This document shows, piece after piece, positions 24,345-32,227 of a stretch of DNA of 34,865 nucleotides. Source of the stretch: an uncultured Caulobacterales bacterium. GTDB taxonomy: Bacteria > Pseudomonadota > Alphaproteobacteria > Caulobacterales > Caulobacteraceae. The notes below the pieces were generated by a model. It saw only the letters and a list, made by a program, of their open reading frames with translations, made no database searches and had not been told where the DNA came from. Location: positions 1 through 34,865 of the forward strand of contig CAIOJR010000102.1 in the NCBI GenBank assembly GCA_903858685.1, written 5' to 3'. The translations under genes were made by a program, and so were the position numbers. Position 1 is the first letter of the stretch, and every line of letters begins with the position of its first letter.

Positions 24345-25450
24345 CAGTAGGTCACCACGGTGCGGATGCTTTCGCCGTGATGCATGAGGTCGAAAGCCTT
24401 GTTGATGTCGCTATGGGGCAGGATGTGGGTGACCAGATCGTCGATATTGATCTTGCCGTCCATGTACCAGTCTACAATTCTGGGCACGTCGGTGCGGCCC
24501 TTGGCGCCGCCGAAGGCTGAGCCCTTCCAGACGCGGCCGGTGACCAGCTGGAACGGGCGGGTGGCGATTTCCTTGCCGGCGCCGGCGACGCCGATGATGA
24601 CGCTTTCGCCCCAGCCCCGGTGGCAGCACTCCAGCGCCTGCCGCATCACATCCACATTGCCGATGCATTCAAAGCTGTAGTCCACGCCCCATTCGGTCAG
24701 GGCCTGAATGGCGCCGACCACGTCGGGCGTGTCCTTGGGGTTGATGAAGTGGGTCATGCCGAACTGGCGGCCCAGAGCCTCACGGGCGGGGTTCAGGTCC
24801 ACGCCGATGATCATGTCTGCGCCCACCAGTCGCGCGCCCTGCACGACATTGAGGCCGATGCCGCCCAGTCCGAAGACCGCCACGGTCGAGCCGGGCCGCA
24901 CCTTGGCCGTATTGATCACCGCGCCCACGCCCGTGGTCACGCCGCAGCCGATATAGCAGATCTTGTCGAACGGCGCGTCCTTGCGCACCTTGGCGACCGC
25001 GATCTCGGGCAGGACCGTATAGTTGGAGAAGGTCGAGCAGCCCATATAGTGAAACACCGGCTTGCCCTTGTAGGAGAAGCGGCTGGTCCCGTCCGGCATG
25101 ACCCCCTTGCCCTGGGTGCCGCGAATGGCCACGCACAGATTGGTGCGGCCCGACAGACAGAACTTACAATTGCGGCATTCGGGGGTGTAGAGCGGGATGA
25201 CGTGGTCGCCGACCGCGACAGATGTCACGCCGGGCCCGACCTCGACCACCACGCCTGCGCCCTCATGGCCCAGGACCGACGGGAACAGGCCTTCCGGATC
25301 GCCGCCCGACAGGGTGAAGGCGTCAGTGTGACAAACACCGGTGGCCTTGATCTCGACCAGCACCTCGCCCGCCTTGGGGCCTTCAAGGTCGAGGGTTTCC
25401 AGAACAAGCGGCTGGCCAGCTTCAAACGCAACAGCGGCAACGGTCTTCAT
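24344..25450 (-). CDS. frmA: S-(hydroxymethyl)glutathione dehydrogenase / class III alcohol dehydrogenase
   Basis: The 368-residue zinc enzyme oxidises S-hydroxymethylglutathione, formed from formaldehyde and glutathione, to S-formylglutathione with NAD+. Catalytic zinc ligands are Cys40, His62 and Cys169; structural zinc ligands are Cys92, Cys95, Cys98 and Cys106; the NAD motif is GLGGIG at 194-199. The ATG at 25450 (AGGGAAA upstream) gives the normal family length; a longer open frame adds 41 unconserved residues. It lies 68 nt downstream of the flavin oxidase gene on the same strand, with no terminator-like hairpin seen in the gap, so it probably belongs to the Rieske operon. Confidence 0.95.
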   Translation of the reverse strand: MKTVAAVAFEAGQPLVLETLDLEGPKAGEVLVEIKATGVCHTDAFTLSGGDPEGLFPSVLGHEGAGVVVEVGPGVTSVAVGDHVIPLYTPECRNCKFCLSGRTNLCVAIRGTQGKGVMPDGTSRFSYKGKPVFHYMGCSTFSNYTVLPEIAVAKVRKDAPFDKICYIGCGVTTGVGAVINTAKVRPGSTVAVFGLGGIGLNVVQGARLVGADMIIGVDLNPAREALGRQFGMTHFINPKDTPDVVGAIQALTEWGVDYSFECIGNVDVMRQALECCHRGWGESVIIGVAGAGKEIATRPFQLVTGRVWKGSAFGGAKGRTDVPRIVDWYMDGKINIDDLVTHILPHSDINKAFDLMHHGESIRTVVTY

Positions 25451-25518
25451 GGGCGTTTCCCTGAGGGGGGTTGGATGGGCGGCGCGCAATGTCGCCGTGT
25501 TGATATGAGGGCGCGGGC

Positions 25519-26700
25519 TTAGCCGGACAGCGCCTGATCCGACGGCGCTTGCCAGCCCTTCTGGCGACGCCAATCCGGATCAAGTCCGTCGAATCTTGAC
25601 AGTTTGAGCTTGTCGATGTCGGCAAAGCTGCATTTGCCGTCCACGATCAGGTCACGCAGGGCATGGCCGGACGCAGGCGACAGGCCAAAGCCGACGCCGC
25701 TCATACTGGCCAGGGTGACATTGCCCGGGTCGTCCAGCCGGTCAAGGATCGGTCGACCATCCGGCGTGGTCTCAATGACGCCCGCCCAGCTTCTGATGAC
25801 CCGAAGGTGGGCGGCTTTCGGGAACAGGGCCGCAAGCCGCGCCGCCAGATTTCGCGCAATGGGTGTCGTCGGCCGCACCTTGGGCCCTGACAGATCAATG
25901 TTGATCCACTCATGCGGGCCGCCGCCATAGGCCAGGTTTCCTCGCGCGGTCTGGCGTCCATAGAGGCCATTGCCGTCAACGCCGCGCAGGTCCATGAGCG
26001 GGCAGGGCTCGGTGACGATCATCTCGGCGCGGGCGGGCGCCATGGGCATGGCGATGTTCAGCATCGCCGCCAGCTTGTCGCTTTGCGGGCCTGCAGCGAT
26101 CAAGACCTGATCGCAGCCCAAGGCGCCGCGCGAGGTGATGACTTCGGTGACCTTGCCGTCCACCCCGCATTTGAAGCCTGTGACCAAAGTGTTTTGAAGG
26201 ATGCGCCCTCCATGGTCCTGCAAGGCCCACGCATAGGCCTGCGCCGTTCTCTGCGGATTAGCCTGGCCGCCGGAATGGACCTTGATGCCGCCCACAGCAT
26301 TGTCGCCGGCCAGCGGGACCATGCGGCGCACATCATCGCCACTGATGTCGTCCACCCTGACGCCGTGGCGGCGAATGACGGAAGCGATATATTGGTAATA
26401 TCGATGTTGGGCTTCGTTGATGGCGAAAATGATCTTGCCAGACTGATGCTCCGTCTCATAGCCCAGCAGGTCGCGCATTTGCGGCCAGAGGCGCTGCTCC
26501 TCGGCGAACAAGGGGCTTTGGTAGTGTGAGCATCCGCCGCCATTTCGGCCTGACGCCTCCATGCCCACCACGCCCTTGTCCAGCACGAGCACGTCAACGC
26601 CGTCTCTTGCCAGCCACCATGCGGTTGAGAGGCCGGTGACGCCCGCGCCGATCACGATGACGCTGGCGCCGCGCGGTGTTTCTGTTTCCACGATCGTCAT
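25519..26700 (-). CDS. FAD-dependent oxidoreductase of the DAO family (HcnC/OoxB/sarcosine oxidase beta-like)
   Basis: The 393-residue flavoprotein has the N-terminal FAD motif [20 protein letters not shown] (Gly18, Gly20, Gly23) and the DAO segments [12 protein letters not shown] and [18 protein letters not shown] near the C-terminus, then a typical [18 protein letters not shown]. Family members oxidise glycine, sarcosine, D-amino acids, proline or opines at the C-N bond. The ATG at 26700 is one base after the stop of the upstream HcnB/OoxA-like gene. That pairing is typical of two-subunit membrane-linked oxidases (HcnBC, OoxAB, D-hydroxyproline dehydrogenase). In this operon the likely substrate is a secondary amine left by Rieske demethylation, which is inference. 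Confidence 0.85.
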   Translation of the reverse strand: MTIVETETPRGASVIVIGAGVTGLSTAWWLARDGVDVLVLDKGVVGMEASGRNGGGCSHYQSPLFAEEQRLWPQMRDLLGYETEHQSGKIIFAINEAQHRYYQYIASVIRRHGVRVDDISGDDVRRMVPLAGDNAVGGIKVHSGGQANPQRTAQAYAWALQDHGGRILQNTLVTGFKCGVDGKVTEVITSRGALGCDQVLIAAGPQSDKLAAMLNIAMPMAPARAEMIVTEPCPLMDLRGVDGNGLYGRQTARGNLAYGGGPHEWINIDLSGPKVRPTTPIARNLAARLAALFPKAAHLRVIRSWAGVIETTPDGRPILDRLDDPGNVTLASMSGVGFGLSPASGHALRDLIVDGKCSFADIDKLKLSRFDGLDPDWRRQKGWQAPSDQALSG

Positions 26701-26701
26701 C

Positions 26702-28186
26702 TCACCAGACCTTTGCGCCGCTGATGTAGTCCACGTGAATCGCGGCCTCGTCGGTATCGATGGTGTCGTAGGGAATCCACTGCTCCGGGATGCCGAACCA
26801 GACATCCCAGTTGGCCTTGGTCTGCGCGGTTTCCGCGGTCTCCGCCAGGACCTTGAGCGGCAGGGGGCGAACCGGCGCGCGATAACCGGCCAGAGCTATG
26901 GCGTCCAGGGGCGTCTCCGTTCCAATCGCCATGGCCATCGCCGTCTGCTCTCGGCAGCGCCGGGCTTGGCAGGGCCCCATGCAGGCGCGGGTCAGGCGTT
27001 TGATCTGGTCTTGATTGAGCGGCCCATCCTTGCGCAACCGGGTCAGGCTCTGTGCGCGCTGGGAGCTTGACGGCGCGCCAAGATATCTTGGCGGTCGGAG
27101 GTCGAGAAGGTCGCCGCGCGTGACGTCTTCGCACTGACAAAGCATGGTGTCGGACGGGGTCTGGTCCATGATCGTGCGCATCCAGTGCATTGCGCGGTCG
27201 AGGTCGGCGGCCACGCCGGTCACCTCTCCAACGGCGCGGACGCCGGGGATGGAGGTGGCGCCCGAGGCGTCGACCTGGGGCACGAAGCCTCCAAGCTGGG
27301 GCGCGCGCAGAATAGCGGCATGGGCGGCGTCCAGGAGTTCGATCTGGGGGACGAGGCCGATGGCCAGGGCGACCGTATCGCAGTCGAATGTGGTTTTTTC
27401 GCCCCCGTTCGTGCTCTGAACGACCAGGCGGGCAATCCCGTCGACCCCGCCTGTCGCTTCCACCGGGATCGTCGAGGTGAGCACCGGACAGCCGATCGCG
27501 GAGGCGCGACCTGGATCGCCTTCAATCTGGTCATGAGCCTCAATCAGCGCCACGATCCTGACGCCTCTGGACAAGGCCAGTTCAGCCAGATCAAGGGCGA
27601 GGTCGCCAGAGCCGAGGATGACGACATTGCGCCCGGCGAAGGCGTCGTAGAGGCTGAGGAGCGCGGACATTGCACGAGCGCCGACGACGCCTGGCTGGTC
27701 CCAGCCGGGGAATCCGAGCACCAGATCGCGCGCGCCCGTGGCGATAACCGCCTTGTCGAACGCCACCATCCAGGCCTTTTCCCGGTCCGCAAGGCCGATC
27801 ATGGAGGCGGGCAGGGTCTGGAGATGGGCGCCATTTGCGTAGAGGCCCCAGCAGGACACGCCCAGTTCAAGCTCTATGCCAGCCTCGATGGCGGCTTCCA
27901 GATCCGGTCGTGCGGCAAGCACCTGCTCCATCAGGCGTGCGGGATTCTGGACCGCCGCCGTGGCGCGCCCGCCGAACAAATAGGGCACGTCCAGTCCGAT
28001 CAGGCCTGGATCGAGCGGGTGTTCGTCCACCAGCAGCACAGTTGATCCGGCCTGCGCAGCTCGCATCGCCTCTGCGACACCGGCGGCGCCAGCGCCGACG
28101 ACCACCAGATCATACTTCCGCTCGGGCGTGATGTGTCGTCCGACCTGCGACCATTTGTCGAACTCATTCGGCGCTGTTGTGCTCAT
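26702..28186 (-). CDS. NAD(P)/FAD-dependent oxidoreductase with C-terminal [2Fe-2S] domain (HcnB/OoxA-like)
   Basis: The 494-residue protein has an N-terminal Rossmann FAD motif VVVGAGAAGVAEA (Gly31, Gly33, Gly36), a second dinucleotide motif VVILGSGDLALDLAELA near 188-204, and a BFD-like [2Fe-2S] region with Cys350 and Cys352 (CQCEDVT) and CMGPCQARRC (Cys402, Cys406, Cys411). This is the architecture of HcnB, OoxA and the alpha subunit of D-hydroxyproline dehydrogenase. After the usual family end near YRAPVRPLPLKVLA it carries about 45 further residues ending HVDYISGAKVW, which I do not recognise. Its ATG overlaps the PLP-enzyme stop by one base (TGATG). It most likely pairs with the DAO-type subunit encoded next. 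Confidence 0.83.
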   Translation of the reverse strand: MSTTAPNEFDKWSQVGRHITPERKYDLVVVGAGAAGVAEAMRAAQAGSTVLLVDEHPLDPGLIGLDVPYLFGGRATAAVQNPARLMEQVLAARPDLEAAIEAGIELELGVSCWGLYANGAHLQTLPASMIGLADREKAWMVAFDKAVIATGARDLVLGFPGWDQPGVVGARAMSALLSLYDAFAGRNVVILGSGDLALDLAELALSRGVRIVALIEAHDQIEGDPGRASAIGCPVLTSTIPVEATGGVDGIARLVVQSTNGGEKTTFDCDTVALAIGLVPQIELLDAAHAAILRAPQLGGFVPQVDASGATSIPGVRAVGEVTGVAADLDRAMHWMRTIMDQTPSDTMLCQCEDVTRGDLLDLRPPRYLGAPSSSQRAQSLTRLRKDGPLNQDQIKRLTRACMGPCQARRCREQTAMAMAIGTETPLDAIALAGYRAPVRPLPLKVLAETAETAQTKANWDVWFGIPEQWIPYDTIDTDEAAIHVDYISGAKVW

Positions 28187-29448
28187 CAGATGGCTTCCAG
28201 GGCCTGGGCGAAATCGTCCATCAGATCATCCGGGTGCTCGAGTCCGATCGACAGTCGCAATGTGGAGTCGTCTATGCCCACAGCTTCGCGGCGCGCCTTG
28301 TCGATCTGGTAGTGGGTGGTGGAGGCCGGGTGGCAGATCAGGCTCTCCGCCCCGCCCAGACTGACCGCCAGCTTCACAATGCGGAATCGGTCGAGCATTC
28401 GGAACGCCTCCGCCTCGCCGCCCTTGATCTTGAAGGAAAAGGTGGAGCCTGCCCCCCTGCATTGGCGGTCATAGACCGACCGCTCGCGCGATCCCTCTTC
28501 GAGAAAGCCGAAAAAGGTCACGGACTTGATTTTCGGGTGGTCTCGCAACCAGGTCGCCAGGGTGAGCGCGTTGGCGCAGGCGCGTTCGGTGCGGATATGC
28601 AGCGTCTCGAATGATCTTAGCAGCAGCCAGCAGGTATGCGGGTCGGAGTGGTTTCCCAGCATGGTCCGCAGGGTTTTCAGGGGGGCGATCAGGTCTTTGC
28701 GTCCGCTGACGCCGCCCGCCAGCAGGTCTGAATGCCCGCCGCAATATTTGGTCAGGGCGGTCATGCACAGATCCGCGCCCTGCGACAGGGGGGATTGAAG
28801 GAACGGGCCAAGGAAGGTGTTGTCGACCACCACCAATGGGCGACGGCCTTGCTTGGCGCCGACCTCCTCGGCGATCCGGACGGCGAGCCCTATGTCCGAA
28901 ATGACAGATGTGGGATTTGCCGGGGTCTCGACCAGTATGACGCCCAAGGTCCCTGCCGCCATGGCCTGCGCCGCGACCGAGCGGACATGGTCGGGGTCCG
29001 CGCCGTCTGTGTAACCGAAGCTCTGCACGCCAAATTGCGCGAAGTGGCTATTCAGGAACCAGTCGACCCCGCCATAGAGCGGCCGGCCATAGATCACCGT
29101 ATCCCCGGGCTTCAGGTTCGCCTGCAACAGGGTGGTCATGGCCGCCATGCCGGATGAAAAGACCGCAGAATCCTCGCCGCCGTCCAGCGCGGCCAGACGG
29201 GCCTCCACCATGTCCAGATTTGGGTGGCTCAACCGTGCGTAAATATATCCCGGCGTCTCGCCGCCGGGCATTTCCACGCCTTCGAAGAAGTTGGCGTGAG
29301 TGTCCTTGGCGAATTGGGCGTTGGGATAGACAAAGGTGGAGGACAGATAGAGCGGCGGCTTCGCCGCTCCAGACGCCGTGGCGGGATCGTAACCCGTGCC
29401 GATGGTGATCGTGTCCAGGCGGGCGGTCTTGGGAGGTGTCGCGGCCAT
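28186..29448 (-). CDS. Cystathionine gamma-synthase-family PLP enzyme
   Basis: The 420-residue fold-type I PLP enzyme belongs to the Cys/Met-metabolism family (gamma-synthases, gamma- and beta-lyases). Visible features are Tyr70 and Arg72 (YARLSHPN, phosphate contact from the neighbouring subunit), SSGMAA at 98-103, Tyr125 stacking on PLP, Asp209 (VVVDNTF) and the Schiff-base Lys234 in ALTKYCGGHSD. The exact reaction (gamma-replacement, gamma-elimination or other) cannot be read from sequence. The ATG at 29448 shares a base with the Rieske gene stop, and its own stop shares a base with the next ATG, so the gene is embedded in the demethylation operon rather than a methionine operon. Confidence 0.85.
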   Translation of the reverse strand: MAATPPKTARLDTITIGTGYDPATASGAAKPPLYLSSTFVYPNAQFAKDTHANFFEGVEMPGGETPGYIYARLSHPNLDMVEARLAALDGGEDSAVFSSGMAAMTTLLQANLKPGDTVIYGRPLYGGVDWFLNSHFAQFGVQSFGYTDGADPDHVRSVAAQAMAAGTLGVILVETPANPTSVISDIGLAVRIAEEVGAKQGRRPLVVVDNTFLGPFLQSPLSQGADLCMTALTKYCGGHSDLLAGGVSGRKDLIAPLKTLRTMLGNHSDPHTCWLLLRSFETLHIRTERACANALTLATWLRDHPKIKSVTFFGFLEEGSRERSVYDRQCRGAGSTFSFKIKGGEAEAFRMLDRFRIVKLAVSLGGAESLICHPASTTHYQIDKARREAVGIDDSTLRLSIGLEHPDDLMDDFAQALEAI

Positions 29449-30680
29449 CAGTTCGCCGCCTCGACGACGGATCCAGCGCATTTGTCCAGAAACTCGCGCG
29501 CCTTGTCACAGTACCAATCAATGAAGCGGATCACCAAGACTTCAGCCTCTTCACTATAGGGCCCCGGACGGTAGCCCGCGCCATTAACGCCGCGTTGGTT
29601 GTTCTCGACCAGATCACGGTCTTGCAGGTTTGTTGTGTTCCACAGCTCGGTCAGTGCGTCTATGTGATAGTCTACGCCCTCTACGGCGTCACCGTGGACC
29701 AGCCATTTGGCGGTGACGATCGTCTCTGACGGGCTGATCGGCTCTGCGGTGAAGATCAGGACATAGTCGCCCACGGCATGGCAAAAATTGTTGGGTTCAA
29801 GCGCCCAGCGGAGCGAGCCGATATCGAGGTCCCCCGTGTCCGTCATCGGCCTGTTCACGAGCGGCGCGCCATCCATCGACATGGACTGGAAGCCTTCGTT
29901 CAGGGGGAAGCGTATCGCCTGCCACCAGTCGCCGTCGGAAGGGCCGATCGGAAGGCCCAGTTTCGCCATCCGAGCCTCATATTGGGCCTGGTGCGGATCT
30001 TCGCCATAGTCGAAATAGGCTTTGGCGGCGACCGGGAAGCTGCGGGCGAGTTCAGGATGGCCGGTCGAGCAGTGGTAGCATTCCCGCGCGTTTTCCATGA
30101 CCAGCTTCCAGTTGCCCTTCTCAACAAGGGTCGCCTCCGCCGCCAGTTTCGCGCTCGCCAGGTTGTGAGGGCCAAGCAGGGGTTCGATCGCCTGGCGAAA
30201 GGGCGTGAAGTCGGGCGCGTCCTGCGACAGGCACACATAGACGACGCCCGCGGCTGTTTCGCATTTCACTGGATTGAGGGCGTAATTCGTCGCGTCAAAG
30301 TCGTCGCCCATCCGGGTGGCGCTCACCAGTTGGCCGGAGAGGTCGTAGGTCCAGCGGTGGTAAGGACAGACCAGCCGATTGGTCTTTCCCTTTCCTTCGG
30401 GGCAGATCTGCGCGCCGCGATGGCGACAGCTATTGTGAAAGGCGCGGATGTCGCCATTGCGGTCGCGCACGATGATCAGCGGGCAGCCGCCAATGGTGAC
30501 AGATACATAACTGCCTGAGCGGGGCAATTCCGCTTCTGTCGTGGCAAGCAGCCACGACCGGCCGAATATCGCCTGCAGGTCAAAGGCGAATATCTGCGGG
30601 TCGTTGTAAAGCGCCTGCGGCAGGCTGAACCCGGGCTTGCGAGCCTCAAACAAAGTTCGCACCGTATCCAGATTGTACAT
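29448..30680 (-). CDS. Rieske non-heme iron oxygenase, GbcA/CntA-like N-demethylase type
   Basis: The 410-residue oxygenase subunit has a [2Fe-2S] Rieske site (Cys85-x-His87 and Cys105-x2-His108 in CRHRGAQIC and CPYHRW). The mononuclear iron site has His203 and His208 (ECYHCSTGH), with a third acidic ligand likely around Asp354-Asp356. The bridging residue before the His pair is Glu200 rather than the Asp usual in ring dioxygenases. Glu here is characteristic of the quaternary-amine monooxygenases acting on carnitine, glycine betaine and similar compounds. The tail ENNQRGVNGAGYRPGPYS also fits that group. ATG at 30680 has AAGGAG six bases upstream. It is first in the operon and divergent from a LysR gene. 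No reductase gene is adjacent. Confidence 0.85.
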   Translation of the reverse strand: MYNLDTVRTLFEARKPGFSLPQALYNDPQIFAFDLQAIFGRSWLLATTEAELPRSGSYVSVTIGGCPLIIVRDRNGDIRAFHNSCRHRGAQICPEGKGKTNRLVCPYHRWTYDLSGQLVSATRMGDDFDATNYALNPVKCETAAGVVYVCLSQDAPDFTPFRQAIEPLLGPHNLASAKLAAEATLVEKGNWKLVMENARECYHCSTGHPELARSFPVAAKAYFDYGEDPHQAQYEARMAKLGLPIGPSDGDWWQAIRFPLNEGFQSMSMDGAPLVNRPMTDTGDLDIGSLRWALEPNNFCHAVGDYVLIFTAEPISPSETIVTAKWLVHGDAVEGVDYHIDALTELWNTTNLQDRDLVENNQRGVNGAGYRPGPYSEEAEVLVIRFIDWYCDKAREFLDKCAGSVVEAAN

Positions 30681-30745
30681 CGTCACTCCTTGCGTCGTCG
30701 CAAAAGATGGCACGCCATTCGGCTCCGGTCGCAATCGTATTTCTG

Positions 30746-30755
30746 CATAGCGCTA
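30746..30755. promoter_or_regulatory. Palindrome ATAGCGCTAT upstream of the Rieske gene
   Basis: A perfect 10-bp palindrome lies 66-75 nt upstream of the Rieske ATG. The same core occurs in the 12-bp palindrome before the RcnB-like gene at 23381-23392. It may be an operator for a repressor shared by the two units, or a chance match. Confidence 0.45.
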
Positions 30756-30800
30756 TCGCGTTTTGAAGATTCGGCGACGAGGGCTGCGACGGTGCGACGA

Positions 30801-30856
30801 TTGCGCAAGGGACCGTTGCAGCGCAAGTTCGGCTCCGCAACGTGCGTGCAACGCAC
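30801..30856. promoter_or_regulatory. Cluster of dyads including a LysR-type T-N11-A box
   Basis: Between the divergent Rieske and LysR genes there are three symmetric motifs: TTGCGCAA (30801-30808), TTGC-AGC-GCAA (30816-30826) and GTGCGT-GCA-ACGCAC (30842-30856). The last contains T-N11-A (T30843 to A30855) with inverted arms, the classical LysR-type box. The clustering next to a LysR gene suggests binding and autoregulation by that protein. Confidence 0.6.
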
Positions 30857-30876
30857 ATTTTTTTGAGAACGCATTG

Positions 30877-31827
30877 ATGAACATCAATCGGCGCTGGCTA
30901 CCGCTCAACGCCCTGCGCGCTTTTGAAGCCGTGGGACAGAACCTCAGCTTCACGGCGGCGGCGCAAGCCTTGCACGTCAGCCAGAGCGCGCTGAGCCGCC
31001 ACGTGATCAGCCTGGAGGAGTTGTTGGGCCGCCAGTTGCTGGAGCGTCGCTCAAACGGTCTGGTGCTGACCCATGCCGGCGCGTCGCTGCTGCCGGTCGT
31101 CCACAAGTCGTTTGATCGCCTCGAACAGTCCCTCAACGGCATCAGGGCCGGAGGGAAGGGGGTTCGCACGCTTCGGGTTCACCTGCCGCCCTCGCTCCTT
31201 CAACAGATGGCCTTGCCGATTTTGCAGGACTTTCGCCAGGAGTTTCCTGACATCTTGATCGATGTGTCGTCCTCCAGCGTCACCGGCCTGCCGTCGCAGG
31301 ATCTGGACGTGGCGGTGGTTTATGATCGGCCCAACTCCGACGACCGGGTCACAGATCTGTTGTGGATGGTGAGGGTGACGCCAGTCTGTTCCCCTCAGGT
31401 TCGGGAACGCAATCAGGGTAAATCATTGTCGGAGTTCATCGCCGGCAATGAACTCCTGCATGTGAAGCTTGACGGAGAGCCGCGCGGACTTTTGTGGTCG
31501 AATTACGTGAAGCAATGTGGGATCGCCGCGGACACCGATCGCGGCCTGGCCTTCGATACAGCAATTTCAGCGGTGCAATATGCTATTGCCGGGGGGGGCG
31601 TGGCGTTGGCCGATGTAGACATGTTCGCGCCGGAACTTGAAAATGAGAAACTGGTCCAGCCCTATAGCGAGGTCTTCGCGGATGGTTTTGGGTACTATTT
31701 GAAATTCCACGCCGAAGATCTGTCGGATCCGGTGATCGCATTGTTCCGCAGGTGGATGATCTCACGTTTTTCGCAACAAATGCCCGTTCGCGCGGCAACG
31801 CTGCTCGGCGCCGCCACCCAGCCCTAG
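30877..31827 (+). CDS. LysR-family transcriptional regulator (GcvA-like)
   Basis: The 316-residue protein has an N-terminal winged helix-turn-helix (LNALRAFEAVGQNLSFTAAA, then LHVSQSALSRHVISLEELLG, about residues 8-50) and a LysR substrate-binding domain (about 90-300). The WLPLNALRAFEAVGQNLSFT opening is GcvA-like. The ATG at 30877 aligns with the family start; an open frame continues 38 codons upstream but is Arg/Cys-rich and unlikely. It is divergent from the Rieske operon across 196 nt containing LysR-type dyads, so it probably controls that operon in response to its substrate or an intermediate. Confidence 0.92.
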   Translation: MNINRRWLPLNALRAFEAVGQNLSFTAAAQALHVSQSALSRHVISLEELLGRQLLERRSNGLVLTHAGASLLPVVHKSFDRLEQSLNGIRAGGKGVRTLRVHLPPSLLQQMALPILQDFRQEFPDILIDVSSSSVTGLPSQDLDVAVVYDRPNSDDRVTDLLWMVRVTPVCSPQVRERNQGKSLSEFIAGNELLHVKLDGEPRGLLWSNYVKQCGIAADTDRGLAFDTAISAVQYAIAGGGVALADVDMFAPELENEKLVQPYSEVFADGFGYYLKFHAEDLSDPVIALFRRWMISRFSQQMPVRAATLLGAATQP

Positions 31828-32227
31828 GTCGGCGATCCCAAATACAGATGCGGCCATCGGAAAATGGCATGGGGCGGCGCCCGCGGCCGATATTTTCTGA
31901 TCTTGCGACATGTCAAATTTCCAACGGCAGAAAGCGACATGCAGTCGCAAATGCGATTCAGGATTTTACAAAAAGCTTTTAAAACAACATTTTGAAGGAA
32001 ATGTTTCAGCGCGGGGCAGGCGCTTTGGGCGCGCATTTGCGCCAAATATTTCATCGAATTTGGTTAGAAATTTTTACCAACCATCTAAAATTGGTCAATA
32101 GAGGGCCGTATTGCCGAACCCAGCCCTTTGACCTCTCATCGCAAATGCAATGGCGCCAGACGTGCGACCGCGCCGACCGTTAGGTGGCGGAGGAACGCAC
32201 GCTGGTAGCCGACTTTGGGGGATCGGC
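31828..32227. other. 400-nt intergenic region before the TonB-dependent receptor
   Basis: I see no convincing gene here. The middle and right part is clearly more AT-rich than its surroundings. It contains several dyads: GACATGTC (31907-31914), GCGAC-N5-GTCGC (31934-31948), the run AAAAGCTTTT (31971-31980), AACATTT-N6-AAATGTT (31986-32005) and TTGGT-N11-ACCAA (32060-32080), followed by another TTGGT at 32091. A weak hairpin with a short T-run (CGGCC at 31851 pairing with GGCCG at 31885, then TATTTT) could end the LysR transcript. The rest is probably the receptor promoter and its operators. Confidence 0.55.
32060..32080. promoter_or_regulatory. Dyad TTGGT-N11-ACCAA upstream of the TonB-dependent receptor
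   Basis: Five-base inverted arms flank an AT-rich 11-nt spacer, so the inner T and A form a T-N11-A pattern typical of LysR-type boxes. It lies 148-168 nt upstream of the receptor ATG. The half-site differs from the dyad beside the LysR gene, so shared control is only a possibility. Confidence 0.4.

Noticed and set aside
30763-30876. Upstream 38-codon extension of the LysR gene
   Set aside because: The extra residues are Arg/Cys-rich, precede the conserved helix-turn-helix start and would cover the operator-like dyads.
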